Shown one piece after another: positions 5,957 to 6,405 of a stretch of 6,405 bases of DNA (positions within the stretch are counted from its first letter, which is position 1; each line of letters starts with the position of its first letter). Both the position numbers and the translations under genes were made by a program. Origin of the DNA: a halophilic archaeon J07HX64. Its GTDB lineage: Archaea; Halobacteriota; Halobacteria; Halobacteriales; Haloarculaceae. The stretch lies in the NCBI GenBank assembly GCA_000416085.1, contig KE356579.1, positions 1,515,265-1,521,669 on the forward strand, read 5' to 3'. The notes beneath the pieces are model-generated. The model did not search any database. It saw nothing but the letters and a program-made list of their open reading frames with translations, and was not told where the DNA came from.

Positions 5957-6405
5957 CTCGTTCTCGACCTGTGCTTTCAGTTCGGCGAGCGTGTTCAGCG
6001 CCTCCAGCGGGGTCATTGTCGCGACATCGACCCGGCTGAGTTGCTCACGGAGCGCATCGACGTCGATATCTGTGTCTACCCCGCCATCGGCGCCTGTCCG
6101 TTCTACCTGGCGGGATGCCGTCGGCGGATCTCCGCCCGTACCGGTCGCCCGCTCTGGGGTTCCTGTGTCTGCTCCCCCGGTGTCGGTCCCGTCGGCGTCT
6201 GTCTCCTGGATGTTCGAACGGTCGAGGAGGGCACGCGCCCGGTCAACAACGGCCTCGTCGATGCCGGCAGTGGCGGCCACCTCGACACCGTAGGACGCGT
6301 CCGCCGTGCCACGCTCGATGGCGTGCTCGAAGACAACCCCCTCGTCGGTGCGTTCAGTCCGGAAATAAAGATTGTGCGCACCGTCGAGGTTGGCCGCGAC
6401 CGCGT
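5951..6405 (-). CDS. mutS: DNA mismatch repair protein MutS, C-terminal part only
   Basis: Only the last roughly 150 residues are inside the window; the gene continues beyond the right edge. The visible part reads NLYFRTERTDEGVVFEHAIE, then RGTADASYGVEVAATAGIDE, the hallmark end of the MutS ATPase domain (the S-Y-G-x-x-V-A motif), and AVVDRARALLDR. An acidic, Gly/Thr-rich low-complexity linker of about 50 residues follows. The C-terminal helix contains LREQLSRVDVATMTPLEALN and ends in TLAELKAQVENER, as in MutS1 proteins, where it supports oligomerisation. MutS recognises base mismatches and recruits MutL. The mismatch-binding domain and Walker motifs lie outside the window. The frame is open to the edge. 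The stop is 25 nt from the convergent nucS stop. Confidence 0.9.
   Translation of the reverse strand, partial: AVAANLDGAHNLYFRTERTDEGVVFEHAIERGTADASYGVEVAATAGIDEAVVDRARALLDRSNIQETDADGTDTGGADTGTPERATGTGGDPPTASRQVERTGADGGVDTDIDVDALREQLSRVDVATMTPLEALNTLAELKAQVENER

Noticed and set aside
1..6405. CRISPR array, tRNA, rRNA, insertion sequence or origin
   Set aside because: No regularly spaced direct repeats, tRNA-like cloverleaf, transposase motifs, terminal inverted repeats or origin-like repeat clusters were seen on either strand.

Overview
The window looks like chromosomal DNA from a halophilic archaeon (Halobacteria). It has high GC content, very acidic predicted proteins (rich in Asp and Glu), leaderless-type starts in which a TATA-like element lies about 27 nt ahead of a GTG or ATG start codon, and typical haloarchaeal families: a small secretion/pilus ATPase, a Tat-exported surface protein with a C-terminal dockerin, and NucS. 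The genus cannot be told from the sequence alone.

Layout from left to right. (1) Positions 1-1469, minus strand: an ATPase of the type II/IV secretion (GspE/PilB/VirB11-like) superfamily, cut by the left edge. (2) 1593-2071, minus: a small PD-(D/E)XK nuclease-like protein with its own promoter. (3) 2164-3347, plus and divergent from it: a PiT-family inorganic anion (phosphate) permease. (4) 3354-4935, minus, convergent with the permease and only 6 nt from it: a secreted surface protein with a Tat signal, two copies of a surface module flanking a PKD domain, a carboxypeptidase-regulatory-like domain and a dockerin. (5) 4936-5193: a divergent intergenic region holding two strong palindromes. 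(6) 5194-5925, plus: intact nucS (EndoMS-type mismatch endonuclease). (7) 5951-6405, minus: the C-terminal end of mutS, convergent with nucS and separated by a small hairpin.

The most striking observation is that all four genes on the left carry a single-nucleotide frameshift (near 340, 1938, 2826 and 4165). Three look like a lost base and one like an extra base in an A run. On both sides of each break the protein reads as clean, family-like sequence. Recent indel errors in the assembly are the simplest explanation, and real decay of four adjacent genes is the alternative. With the frames joined, each gene has a sensible full length. The reading of the genes below assumes these joins.

The genes do not form one pathway. 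The only functional pairing is nucS facing mutS, which puts two different mismatch-recognition systems side by side. The surface protein and the secretion ATPase both concern the cell envelope, but they are not in one operon. I see no convincing new biological system, CRISPR array, mobile element or RNA gene here.
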